A stretch of 64,000 bases of DNA, from positions 237,335 to 301,334 of the forward strand of contig DAIDIG010000004.1 in the NCBI GenBank assembly GCA_027459485.1, written 5' to 3'. The translations under genes and the position numbers were made by a program. Within the stretch, counting starts at the first letter, position 1. The number at the start of each line of letters is the position of its first letter. The DNA comes from Bdellovibrionales bacterium. GTDB taxonomy: Bacteria; Bdellovibrionota; Bdellovibrionia; Bdellovibrionales; UBA1609. Positions 46,099 through 53,316 of the stretch are shown here, in pieces. Below the pieces are notes generated by a model. It was given only the letters and a program-made list of their open reading frames with translations, made no database searches and was not told the origin of the DNA.

Positions 46099-46428
46099 CT
46101 AATAACCTCCGCCAACAGCACCTTGCAGCCAGTGAATTATAATCGGCGCGAGACATCCGACGATGCATGCAATGATAATTAGTATCATTCGACCTTTTGC
46201 ACCCTGATCACCAGAAACCGCAAGAATAGCGGCATAGACAAGGCCCAAGATAGAAATCGCTGGCAATACGACAGTGATGAGCTTGCCTGTTAAACCTGCA
46301 ACACGCCCCGACAGTTCATCGGCGCCAACGCCGCCATAGCTTTGTGCGAATGCGAAATGCGGGTAAAGAGTCATCAAAGCAAATACGCCGATCAAAACGC
46401 ACGCCAATGCAATAGTTGACTTTTTCAC
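46099..46428 (-). CDS. VirB2/TrbC-like pilin
   Basis: 109 residues. A long signal (MKKSTIALACVLIGVFALM ... FAFA) is followed by two hydrophobic helices separated by a short charged loop (GDQGAKGR), the classic prepilin layout. The mature subunit would be about 80 residues. The ATG overlaps the preceding gene's stop. Confidence 0.8.
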   Translation of the reverse strand: MKKSTIALACVLIGVFALMTLYPHFAFAQSYGGVGADELSGRVAGLTGKLITVVLPAISILGLVYAAILAVSGDQGAKGRMILIIIACIVGCLAPIIIHWLQGAVGGGY

Positions 46429-46766
46429 TCGGTAACGTCTGGCACAAGAACGAGTCGCTGCGGCAAATATCGGCCAATCTTCATGTACACGTGACCATTC
46501 GTCTCGCCACTTGAATATCCATTACCTACAGGTACACGATGAGAAAATTTACCGTTAATATCAACTGGCGAATGAACGACGTAATCGATTCGATCTTCAT
46601 TGGCCTCTTTCGGTCGAAGATAGAGAATGGTGCGAGGCGCATCGAGCACAAGTCGATATTCGCCAAATTCAGGGACATAAAATGCAACACCGGCATTATA
46701 TTTTTCGCCGCTTTCAGGGTCTAACCAAAACAACTCTTCTTTTTTTGTTTTTTTAATTTTTTCCAT
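46425..46766 (-). CDS. Unrecognised cytoplasmic protein of the transfer operon
   Basis: 113 residues from the ATG at 46766 (the ORF-track start is five codons earlier). A Lys-rich beginning (MEKIKKTKKEE) leads to a beta-rich domain with PEFGEYRLVLDAPRTILYL. There is no signal peptide and no motif that I know. Overlap with the pilin gene places it in the operon. Confidence 0.6.
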   Translation of the reverse strand: MEKIKKTKKEELFWLDPESGEKYNAGVAFYVPEFGEYRLVLDAPRTILYLRPKEANEDRIDYVVHSPVDINGKFSHRVPVGNGYSSGETNGHVYMKIGRYLPQRLVLVPDVTE

Positions 46767-46825
46767 TTTAGAAATCCTCAAATTATTTGTAATTGACCGA
46801 CAGTAAATCCATTCCGAGATTTTAC

Positions 46826-47167
46826 TTACGCCGCGACGAGTTCCTCTCCTGAATCTTTTCTCAGGGCTGAAACCAGTTCACTTCGCAAATTATCGAGTGC
46901 ATGGCTAAAAATCTTTATTGTTAAATCGATCGGCAGTTCAATTTGTGCGGCGATTGAAGAAAACGACAAGCCCTCCCAGAATCTCAAATAAACAACCAAA
47001 CGTTCTTCGCGAGACAGTTTGGCGACACGGTCGCGCACGAGTGCGGCCTGGCGGTCTTTTCGTTGGTCGTAGCGCCAATGTTTTTTTCGTTCATAATCAG
47101 CGAAAACTCTATTATCCATCTCACGCTCAATCATTTTTGGACTCCAATATTGAAGTTTCGTGTTCAC
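46826..47167 (-). CDS. Sigma-70 region 4-like helix-turn-helix protein
   Basis: 113 residues from a GTG at 47167. The C-terminal half, KLSREERLVVYLRFWEGLSF followed by SSIAAQIELPIDLTIKIFSH, has the region-4 recognition helix of sigma factors, but region 2, needed to bind -10 DNA, is absent. It may act as a DNA-binding regulator or an anti-sigma-like adaptor. Its start overlaps the stop of the 43-residue gene. Confidence 0.65.
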   Translation of the reverse strand: MNTKLQYWSPKMIEREMDNRVFADYERKKHWRYDQRKDRQAALVRDRVAKLSREERLVVYLRFWEGLSFSSIAAQIELPIDLTIKIFSHALDNLRSELVSALRKDSGEELVAA

Positions 47168-47295
47168 CAGAACCGTCCGTATAACCCGTATTTGATTCGA
47201 GCTTCATCGCGTGCCTTTCTTAATCGTTCCTCATCAACTTTTATTTCAAAAAGTATATAGTGGACCCGCTTAAAAATTTGGCGGAGCTTATCCAT
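47164..47295 (-). CDS. 43-residue protein of the transfer operon, below the ORF-track cutoff
   Basis: The frame reads MDKLRQIFKRVHYILFEIK and goes on as a charged helix ending YGLYGRFW. Its ATG is embedded in the last codons of the TraR-like gene (ATGGATAA), and its stop overlaps the GTG of the sigma-like gene. Perfect chaining on both sides supports translation by coupling. Function unknown; it could be a small regulator of its neighbours. Confidence 0.6.
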   Translation of the reverse strand: MDKLRQIFKRVHYILFEIKVDEERLRKARDEARIKYGLYGRFW

Positions 47296-47767
47296 TGGAT
47301 GCCTCTTTTGAAAATGGGATTACATTCGAGGTTTGCCTCTCGACAGTTTCATCGGGGCGCCGAAAACTAACGACGTTTTCAATGCTGACAACGCGAGCTT
47401 CTGGCTTGCCATTACCGCCGTTTTCTAGAAATTCCTGACACTCGATACAAAAAGTGCAGTCCGGCTGTGCATCGAGACGCCTGGGATCAATTTCTTCTTC
47501 GCATCCTTCACACACACCGAAAATCCCCATGTCGATTCGTCTGAGTGCTCGCGCCAATTTGCCAGCTTGCCTTTCGATATGTCGAAACATACCCATTCGT
47601 TGATTGCGATCGCTCAGTTCTTTTGCTTCATCGAGTGGGTCGGGTAAAATTAATGGGTCTTCGACCATCGCGCGCAATTCGGATTCGAGACCCTCCCACA
47701 TTTGGTGGAGGGCGCGCTGTCGCTCCAAGATATTGTCTTTGAATTTTTGTAGCTGTTCGTTTGTCAC
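47288..47767 (-). CDS. DksA/TraR-type C4 zinc-finger protein, first gene of the transfer operon
   Basis: The ORF track starts at 47845, but the GTG at 47767 has AGGAGGAG before it and begins with MTNEQLQKF. That gives 159 residues: a coiled coil with the PDPLDEAKELSDR tip region, then the C4 finger CEGCEEEIDPRR ... CTFCIECQ. DksA/TraR proteins enter the RNA polymerase secondary channel and change promoter choice. The start matters because it leaves room upstream for a promoter at 47830-47845. Confidence 0.8.
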   Translation of the reverse strand: MTNEQLQKFKDNILERQRALHQMWEGLESELRAMVEDPLILPDPLDEAKELSDRNQRMGMFRHIERQAGKLARALRRIDMGIFGVCEGCEEEIDPRRLDAQPDCTFCIECQEFLENGGNGKPEARVVSIENVVSFRRPDETVERQTSNVIPFSKEASNG

Positions 47768-47829
47768 GTTTTTCTCCTCCTCGTGGGGGGAAAAATTAGC
47801 CCCACGACTTTCTGTTACTGCAAGAGGAG

Positions 47830-47845
47830 TCAGCGATCGTGCCAA
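47830..47845 (-). promoter_or_regulatory. Candidate sigma-54 promoter of the transfer operon
   Basis: On the minus strand TTGGCACGATCGCTGA has a perfect -24 half (TTGGCACG), but the -12 half reads CTGA instead of TTGC, so the conserved C is missing. The predicted start lies about 50 bases before the GTG of the TraR-like gene. The element encodes a sigma-54 activator, and activator-like palindromes lie 79 and 137 bases upstream. Confidence 0.4.
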
Positions 47846-47912
47846 CAGACGAAAAGTAATTGGATTGATTAAGAAAAAATGGATTTTGCTCGAACGTGGC
47901 CGAACTTAAAAA

Positions 47913-47930
47913 TGAACGCAGTTACGTCCA
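47913..47930. promoter_or_regulatory. Operator-like palindrome, transfer operon proximal copy
   Basis: TGAACGCAGTTACGTCCA: the right half (TACGTCCA) is exact against the palindrome upstream of the YcaO gene, and the left half has two mismatches. Centre about 79 bases from the -24 element. Confidence 0.45.
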
Positions 47931-47970
47931 CGAATTTTGAATTTCAATGTGTTATCGCAAACATGATGAA

Positions 47971-47988
47971 AAGACGTATCTACGTCCA
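47971..47988. promoter_or_regulatory. Operator-like palindrome, transfer operon distal copy
   Basis: AAGACGTATCTACGTCCA matches the 18-base palindrome except at the first two positions, so 16 of 18 bases fit the GACGTA-N2-TACGTC core. Centre about 137 bases from the -24 element. Confidence 0.5.
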
Positions 47989-48185
47989 TTCGATCACTCA
48001 AATTTAGTGCGGAATAATTTGGAGAATTAGTTCACGTCGAACAGGACTCGACGCCGGCGGGCCATAATGACTGCTTCATTTCCGGCCGGCACCGGCCCGC
48101 ATTGATTTAAAGTGCCTACATTTTGGGCCGGGCTTTCCGTCGGCTGCGGCTCATATTCGCATATTAATTTAACAAGAAAGTGCAG

Positions 48186-48422
48186 TCATTCATCTTTTTT
48201 TTGAAACCACCCATATTGGGTTATCATGCAATAAAGCCCGCAAATAACACCGCCGATGCCTAAAAAAAGCATAAAAATCCATTGCCCGGCCGATAAAGGG
48301 TGTCGTGTATGCATCGCGTGCAATCCAGCTGGTATCATTAAAATAAGCCATATCGGGCTCAGTATTAAACACAGCGGACCAAATATGCGAATCAAAATAG
48401 TAGCTCGATCCTCTGGCGTCAT
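48186..48422 (-). CDS. Small two-helix membrane protein paired with RHS gene
   Basis: 78 residues from the ATG at 48422, which overlaps the RHS stop as ATGA. Two membrane helices, LIRIFGPLCLILSPIWLILM and WIFMLFLGIGGVICGLYCM. Coupling to an RHS gene and its membrane nature suggest an immunity protein for the RHS C-terminal domain, but no known immunity family is recognised. A rival frame (48190-48486) lacks the coupling. Confidence 0.6.
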   Translation of the reverse strand: MTPEDRATILIRIFGPLCLILSPIWLILMIPAGLHAMHTRHPLSAGQWIFMLFLGIGGVICGLYCMITQYGWFQKKDE

Positions 48423-51400
48423 TGTGAGCCCGCCGAGCCTGGGCACGCAACGCTACTATTTTGCGATCCAATGGATTTGACACCATTCATGAGATCGGTC
48501 CCGCTATTTGGTGGCAAATTACTTGGCGTTGATAGCAGCCCGTAGCCTATATCGACGACCGCCGCCGCTCCTGCCGCTACTGCTGAACCGGCGCCAGCAA
48601 TTGCAGTTACTGCGGCTACTGTACCAGCTACAAACCCTGCTCCAGCAGCGCCGAGAGCAGTAGATGCTGAACCCGTCGCGATATAGCTGGCGACACCAGA
48701 TGCAACAGCTGAACCTATTGCAACCATACCTATGCCGACGACTAGCGATATTTGTTGTCCGTTTGAGTCACTGAAATTCACGGGATCGTTCAAACTGTAC
48801 TGGTATAAATTCGTGGTGCCGCCCTTAAACAAAATGGGATCGCGGCTCACCCAACGACCCGTCTGCGGGTCATAGTCGCGAGCACCGAAGTGAACAAGAC
48901 CCGTGTCGGCATCTGCAAGACCACCGGCAAATCCAAATGGCAACATTGGACGTCGAATCGTGTGCTCGTCATATCCAAACTCGTCCATTCGCTCATGTTC
49001 AACAATTTTTCCGGTTTCGGAATTTACCACATAAAGTGGTGTGCCGACTTGGTTTGAAATGATTCGATAATCTTTACCGTTCATAATCATGTAATCGGGA
49101 ATATTTGGCTTTGAGCCATACACAAATTGTTTCATAATGTGGCCCTGACCATCAAGTATGGCCGCAAGCTGGGTCTGAGATTGATACACAAATCCTTCGA
49201 CAAGTTTGCCATTAATTTCTTTACCAACGCGTCGACCTTGGCCGTCGTAAATGTAGCTGATGAAACGGCCATCAGGGAGTTTGACGGTTTTAAGTTCACC
49301 CATTGCATCGTAAGAATAAGTTGTAACAAGGTCCCGACCTTCGTTATGGTGATCTCCCCAACTCGCGATACCTCTCCTATGGTCAAATCCACGGTCGCGC
49401 CCAGTGAGCCAATTCCAAAATGAGTCGTGGTCATCGATATGGACGGTTTTCTTCGTAAGTTCTCCGTCGCTATTGTATTGATAGCTGATATTGCCGTACT
49501 TAACGAGTTCATCTTGTGAATTGTATGAGGCATGGATAATACGACCATCCGCGATTTCTTCGATACGGTTTTCGTTTTGATCGTACTTATATATTCGCTC
49601 AACATGATTATCTTTCATGACTTTAACTAAGTTGCCACTACTGTCATACACGTACTCAGTTTGCTGGCCAAAATGATGACCTTCGTCGCCACCGAAGTGA
49701 CCGTTTTGCCCAAAGTCATCGTCGCAGCGTCCATGATCTTTGTCGCAGTCGCCATCATTTCGTGCCGAGCCAATAGCTACAACCCGGCCAAGTTTGTCGC
49801 GTGTATATTGTTGATTAAAGATCTCAAATTTATTTTGCCGTCCATAAGGCGATGTAAAAGTGAACTGATCAGCCGTCATTTCACCGAAAGCATCATGAGT
49901 GATGCTTTCGTTAATATTTTTTAGCGATGTGCTTGAAATTTGGCCATTTTGATTGCGCGTCATCGAGAGATCACCTGATCCAACTACCAGGCCGTCTTTG
50001 TCGTACGAGATATTTTCTGTCGTTCCCGCATTATATGGATCAGTAGGAGTAAGCGATGCAACGGTCGCATCGGCATTGTATGTGATCGACAAATTCGAGG
50101 TGACTGGTCCACTTGAGGCCTCGCTTGTGACAAATTTGCCCGCGTATTGATAGCTCAATATTTCATTATCGGGAGAGACGATTTGAGATACGAGATTTGA
50201 ATCCGGCACGTATGAATAAGTGAAATTTCCGTCTGGCATTGCAATTGAATCAAGAAGTCCGGTCGTCGAAGCGTAGTTGTAACTGATCGTGGCTCCTGTT
50301 GGTAAATTAATGGCTGTGAGTTGTTTATCGGCATTGTAACTGTACGTGGTAGAAGCACTTGAGCCTCCAAGTTCAGGCGGCAAATAACTTGAGACGAGAT
50401 CAAATAGATTGTATCCAAACTCGTGCGCGGGGCGCGAAGGAGGTGTGACCGATGTTAGGTCGCCATCTGGATCATAGCCAAATTTTATGATGTTGCCATT
50501 TGGCTCAATTTGTTCGGTTACACGTCCTGCCTTGTCGTGTTCAAATTGTGTAGCTTGACCCAGAAAATTTGTAACAGACGATACATTACCTAAATTGTCG
50601 TATTGGAGTGTCATATTTCGATTTGATCCCATAGACAATGTCGTGAGATTTCCATGCCCATTGTAGCCAAAGTCAATTGGCACGAGATTTCCAATTTTTA
50701 CGGACTGAACTTCGCCTTGTGAATTAAGTAAAGTTGTTGTTTCTCGTCCAAGAGGTGAGACGTTAGTCATCATACTTGTAGCAGCCGTATAAGTTTCGGT
50801 CGATGTTCTAGATGGATCGTTTTGAAGCTCAGTTGTTGTCGTAAGAGATGTGAGACTTAGTGGATCACTTGAATTCGATAGAGTTGCCGTTACATTTTTT
50901 TGCGTTGAAACGTCAATATTTGAGTTCGCAACCGAATACGTAAAATCCTGATCGTACGGCGACATTGCACCAAATCGTGGATCTGGGACCAGGTTAGATG
51001 TCGTGCTGATGCCCTCCGAGTCAAACAAATAGCCAGCTCCGATGTTGGGAGTATAAGCATATCGATACTGACCGGTCGGATAGCTTACTTCGTGCGTGGA
51101 CCCGCTTGAGTTTGCACTCGTATAATAAAATGTCGTTAGCCCAAGCGCCGTTGTCGAATTCACGGTTTGATATTGCGATGACGGATCAAAGTAACTCGAC
51201 AAGTTCAGTGAATCTCCACCAGCTCCGAGGTCACTTAGCACATACCCATTTGAGTCGTATGTTGCGTGACTTGTCTCACCAGACGGTTTTTCAAACGACA
51301 ATAAATAACCATTTGAGTCATAGGTCATGCTGTAGGTTTCAGAATCCGGATTCGTGACTGAAGACAAAAATCCATTTGGGTCGTAAGCCATAATCGTTTG

Positions 51401-52393
51401 CTGCCCATAAGGCGAAGTCATTGTCACTTGATTTGCGGAATACTGAAACGTTGTTGTGTTGCCATATCGATCTGTTATCGCGCTGAGTCTACCTTGTGGA
51501 TCATAAGAAAAACTATAAATTGTAACGCCTGTCAGCGCATCTTTCGTGTATAAATGATTTCCATTTAAGTCGAAATAATAAATTTTGTGGGCATCTTGAC
51601 TCGCAACATAGTACCCATTCGAATCAGTGCCAGCTTGGACCGGGCGCGAACCGCCATCGCCATCGTAAAGAATTTGGTCCGTAACATCATAGTGATGCAG
51701 GATGCTTGGTGACCATCCGCCAAGCCCCAACGATTTTGGAGAAAACGCAAATCCCGGTCGAAACCGATCACTAGAGTAATTAAGTGTCACCGGCACGCCG
51801 ACAAGTGGGATCGATTCGGAAAGCGCGAGTGTGTCCATGTTGATTGATGAACTGGCAGATTGGCCACAGCTGGTGGTGGAATTAGTCGGTGGCTGCCCTG
51901 GCTTGACGCCCGTACCAGTGTAGACAATTGTGGCCCATATTCCCGAAAATGTTACCTGACCATTTTGGGTTAACGTTTCGTATAGGTTGACAGTGAAAGT
52001 CTCCAAGCCGACCGAAGTCGGCTTGAATGTTACGGTTATTAAGCAGCCTGGATACCCAGAATCTCCGCTTGTGCAAGCTGGCTGCATAACCGTAAAATCA
52101 CTTGAGCCGGAATAGGTTGCCGAAAAACTATAGTCCACCCCGGCTCCGCAACTGCCGCCACAATCAACGTAACCACCATATGGTCCTATTGTTGATGATT
52201 GACCGATTACCACTTCGCCAAAATTAATTTCTGGATCAATCGGTATTGATCCCTGGACTCCGTCAATTGGTGAAATCCCAGGAGTTTGAACAATTATACT
52301 TTGCGTGGATTGTGCGCTAGCCAATCTACAAATAAATAACACGCCAAATAGACAAGCCACGATTGATAAAATGACATTGCATTTGCGCCCCAT
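48419..52393 (-). CDS. Secreted RHS/YD-repeat protein
   Basis: 1324 residues from the ATG at 52393 with a GGGGGG-rich site; the ORF-track start at 52432 is less likely. A Sec signal (ending CRLASA) is followed by an Ig-like ASPM/SPD2/Hydin-type domain (about 40-170), many YD repeats (YDPQGRLSAITDRYGNTTTF, YDSSGNLVKV), and the RHS core boundary GARDYDPQTGRWVSRDP. Two Asp/His/Gly-rich inserts (DKDHGRCDDDFGQ, DDHDSFWN) break the repeats. The C-terminal 110 residues are Ala/Gly-rich and hydrophobic, and end with a Cys-containing tail; this would be the variable effector part. Function unproven. Confidence 0.85.
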   Translation of the reverse strand: MGRKCNVILSIVACLFGVLFICRLASAQSTQSIIVQTPGISPIDGVQGSIPIDPEINFGEVVIGQSSTIGPYGGYVDCGGSCGAGVDYSFSATYSGSSDFTVMQPACTSGDSGYPGCLITVTFKPTSVGLETFTVNLYETLTQNGQVTFSGIWATIVYTGTGVKPGQPPTNSTTSCGQSASSSINMDTLALSESIPLVGVPVTLNYSSDRFRPGFAFSPKSLGLGGWSPSILHHYDVTDQILYDGDGGSRPVQAGTDSNGYYVASQDAHKIYYFDLNGNHLYTKDALTGVTIYSFSYDPQGRLSAITDRYGNTTTFQYSANQVTMTSPYGQQTIMAYDPNGFLSSVTNPDSETYSMTYDSNGYLLSFEKPSGETSHATYDSNGYVLSDLGAGGDSLNLSSYFDPSSQYQTVNSTTALGLTTFYYTSANSSGSTHEVSYPTGQYRYAYTPNIGAGYLFDSEGISTTSNLVPDPRFGAMSPYDQDFTYSVANSNIDVSTQKNVTATLSNSSDPLSLTSLTTTTELQNDPSRTSTETYTAATSMMTNVSPLGRETTTLLNSQGEVQSVKIGNLVPIDFGYNGHGNLTTLSMGSNRNMTLQYDNLGNVSSVTNFLGQATQFEHDKAGRVTEQIEPNGNIIKFGYDPDGDLTSVTPPSRPAHEFGYNLFDLVSSYLPPELGGSSASTTYSYNADKQLTAINLPTGATISYNYASTTGLLDSIAMPDGNFTYSYVPDSNLVSQIVSPDNEILSYQYAGKFVTSEASSGPVTSNLSITYNADATVASLTPTDPYNAGTTENISYDKDGLVVGSGDLSMTRNQNGQISSTSLKNINESITHDAFGEMTADQFTFTSPYGRQNKFEIFNQQYTRDKLGRVVAIGSARNDGDCDKDHGRCDDDFGQNGHFGGDEGHHFGQQTEYVYDSSGNLVKVMKDNHVERIYKYDQNENRIEEIADGRIIHASYNSQDELVKYGNISYQYNSDGELTKKTVHIDDHDSFWNWLTGRDRGFDHRRGIASWGDHHNEGRDLVTTYSYDAMGELKTVKLPDGRFISYIYDGQGRRVGKEINGKLVEGFVYQSQTQLAAILDGQGHIMKQFVYGSKPNIPDYMIMNGKDYRIISNQVGTPLYVVNSETGKIVEHERMDEFGYDEHTIRRPMLPFGFAGGLADADTGLVHFGARDYDPQTGRWVSRDPILFKGGTTNLYQYSLNDPVNFSDSNGQQISLVVGIGMVAIGSAVASGVASYIATGSASTALGAAGAGFVAGTVAAVTAIAGAGSAVAAGAAAVVDIGYGLLSTPSNLPPNSGTDLMNGVKSIGSQNSSVACPGSAGSQ

Positions 52394-53032
52394 AGAATTC
52401 CCCCCCCGGTCACGTTCAAATTTGTGGAACACCAGACCATCGGCTAGTTCTTAAAAAACCTTTAACCGGATCGGTGTTACATAATTAAATTAAATTGATT
52501 TAAATGTGTTTCCACCTCGACGCACTCGTTTTGAGGCACTAAATATTTAGTGAAATCAATTTAGTTTGAAGTTGAAGAAAATTAAAATAAACATTTTGAC
52601 AAACTCAAGCGACAAACGATGCTCGACAATCAACACCCTGTTTTGTGGTTACGGTAAGGTTTGACTGCGCTGGCTACGCTAAATGGAGTGTAAATCAAAC
52701 TGAAGAATATTAGCTGGTCTGGCAGCCAAGGGCGCGCTCAAACGCGGCGTGGACGTAGTTCGCTGTATAAATAGTCCGAGGACTCGTATGCGGCAAGAGT
52801 TCAGCCCGCGCCGGCGCATCCGCTGAAGACACATCGAGAATCGCGGCTGTTAATGTCCTTTTTTGACACGTTTTACGGTCAACCCGGAGCTTCGTTTAAT
52901 AATGCAATGGCAGAGTAACGGCCTGATAATAGTTCGAACCCTTCGGCGCCAAGTGAAAATTAGCCGGGTTTTCGGCGCCCGAACGCAAATCCGATCACCA
53001 TGGCTGTCGTTTAAATACGAAATGAAGGTTAG

Positions 53033-53050
53033 TGGACGTAAACGCGTCCA
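53033..53050. promoter_or_regulatory. Operator-like palindrome, YcaO distal copy
   Basis: TGGACGTAAACGCGTCCA is a near-perfect inverted repeat (TGGACG / CGTCCA), extended by one more pair of G and C outside. Centre about 211 bases upstream of the -24 element. Confidence 0.55.
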
Positions 53051-53133
53051 CCACTCATAAATTCAAATAAATAAGATAAGTTGAATACTTTTGCTGACTT
53101 GTACCTACAATCGCCGGTTTGCCACCCGCCAGG

Positions 53134-53151
53134 TGGACGTAACTACGTCCA
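53134..53151. promoter_or_regulatory. Operator-like palindrome, YcaO proximal copy
   Basis: TGGACGTAACTACGTCCA is a perfect 8-base inverted repeat around two bases. Centre about 110 bases upstream of the -24 element, the usual distance for an NtrC-type enhancer site. Confidence 0.6.
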
Positions 53152-53249
53152 TCTTCATAGTAAATATTTCCCGCTGCTTAATTTTTAAGCAAGTGATAAA
53201 CTCCCGTACTTTCAAGTTCTTAGACCTCATTTTTGATGGTCCGGTGCCA

Positions 53250-53266
53250 TTGGCCCGCGAAATGCT
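53250..53266 (+). promoter_or_regulatory. Candidate sigma-54 promoter of the YcaO/peptide genes
   Basis: TTGGCCCGCGAAATGCT has the invariant GG and GC at ten-base separation (53252-53253 and 53264-53265) and matches YTGGCACGRNNNTTGCW at most positions. The predicted start (about 53277) is some 40 bases before the YcaO ATG. Confidence 0.6.
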
Positions 53267-53316
53267 CAGGTGGAAAGTTGTGCGGTTTTCTTTGCCGCCA
53301 TGAAGAGAGCTTTTGA

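Larger units (their letters stand above)
47768..48185. other. Control region of the transfer operon
   Basis: This 418-base gap has no gene. It holds the candidate sigma-54 promoter (47830-47845), two copies of the TGGACGTA palindrome (47913-47930, 47971-47988) and, nearer the RHS side, a GC-rich patch with short inverted repeats (TTCCGGCCGGCACCGGCC) that may end transcription from the RHS/small membrane protein pair. Confidence 0.55.
52394..53316. other. 923-base control region between RHS and YcaO genes
   Basis: No gene with a ribosome site is seen. An AT-rich block (52490-52600) lies near the RHS start. A half-palindrome TGGACGTA is at 52750. Two full palindromes and a sigma-54-like promoter lie at the YcaO end. 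A GAACCCTTCGGCGCC / GGCGCCCGAAC pair at 52935-52985 can form a hairpin. A 21-codon frame at 52853-52918 lacks a ribosome site. Confidence 0.6.

Noticed and set aside
48190-48486. 98-residue minus-strand ORF at the RHS 3' end
   Set aside because: It competes with the 78-residue two-helix frame, which overlaps the RHS stop as ATGA and has clear membrane segments.
52853-52918. 21-codon frame (MSFFDTFYGQPGASFNNAMAE) as a second peptide gene
   Set aside because: No ribosome site, no resemblance to the 49-residue peptide, and it lies in the control region; likely chance.
53130-53155. TGGACGTAACTACGTCCA as a terminator
   Set aside because: There is no T run and no gene ending nearby; repetition upstream of two promoter-like sites favours an operator.
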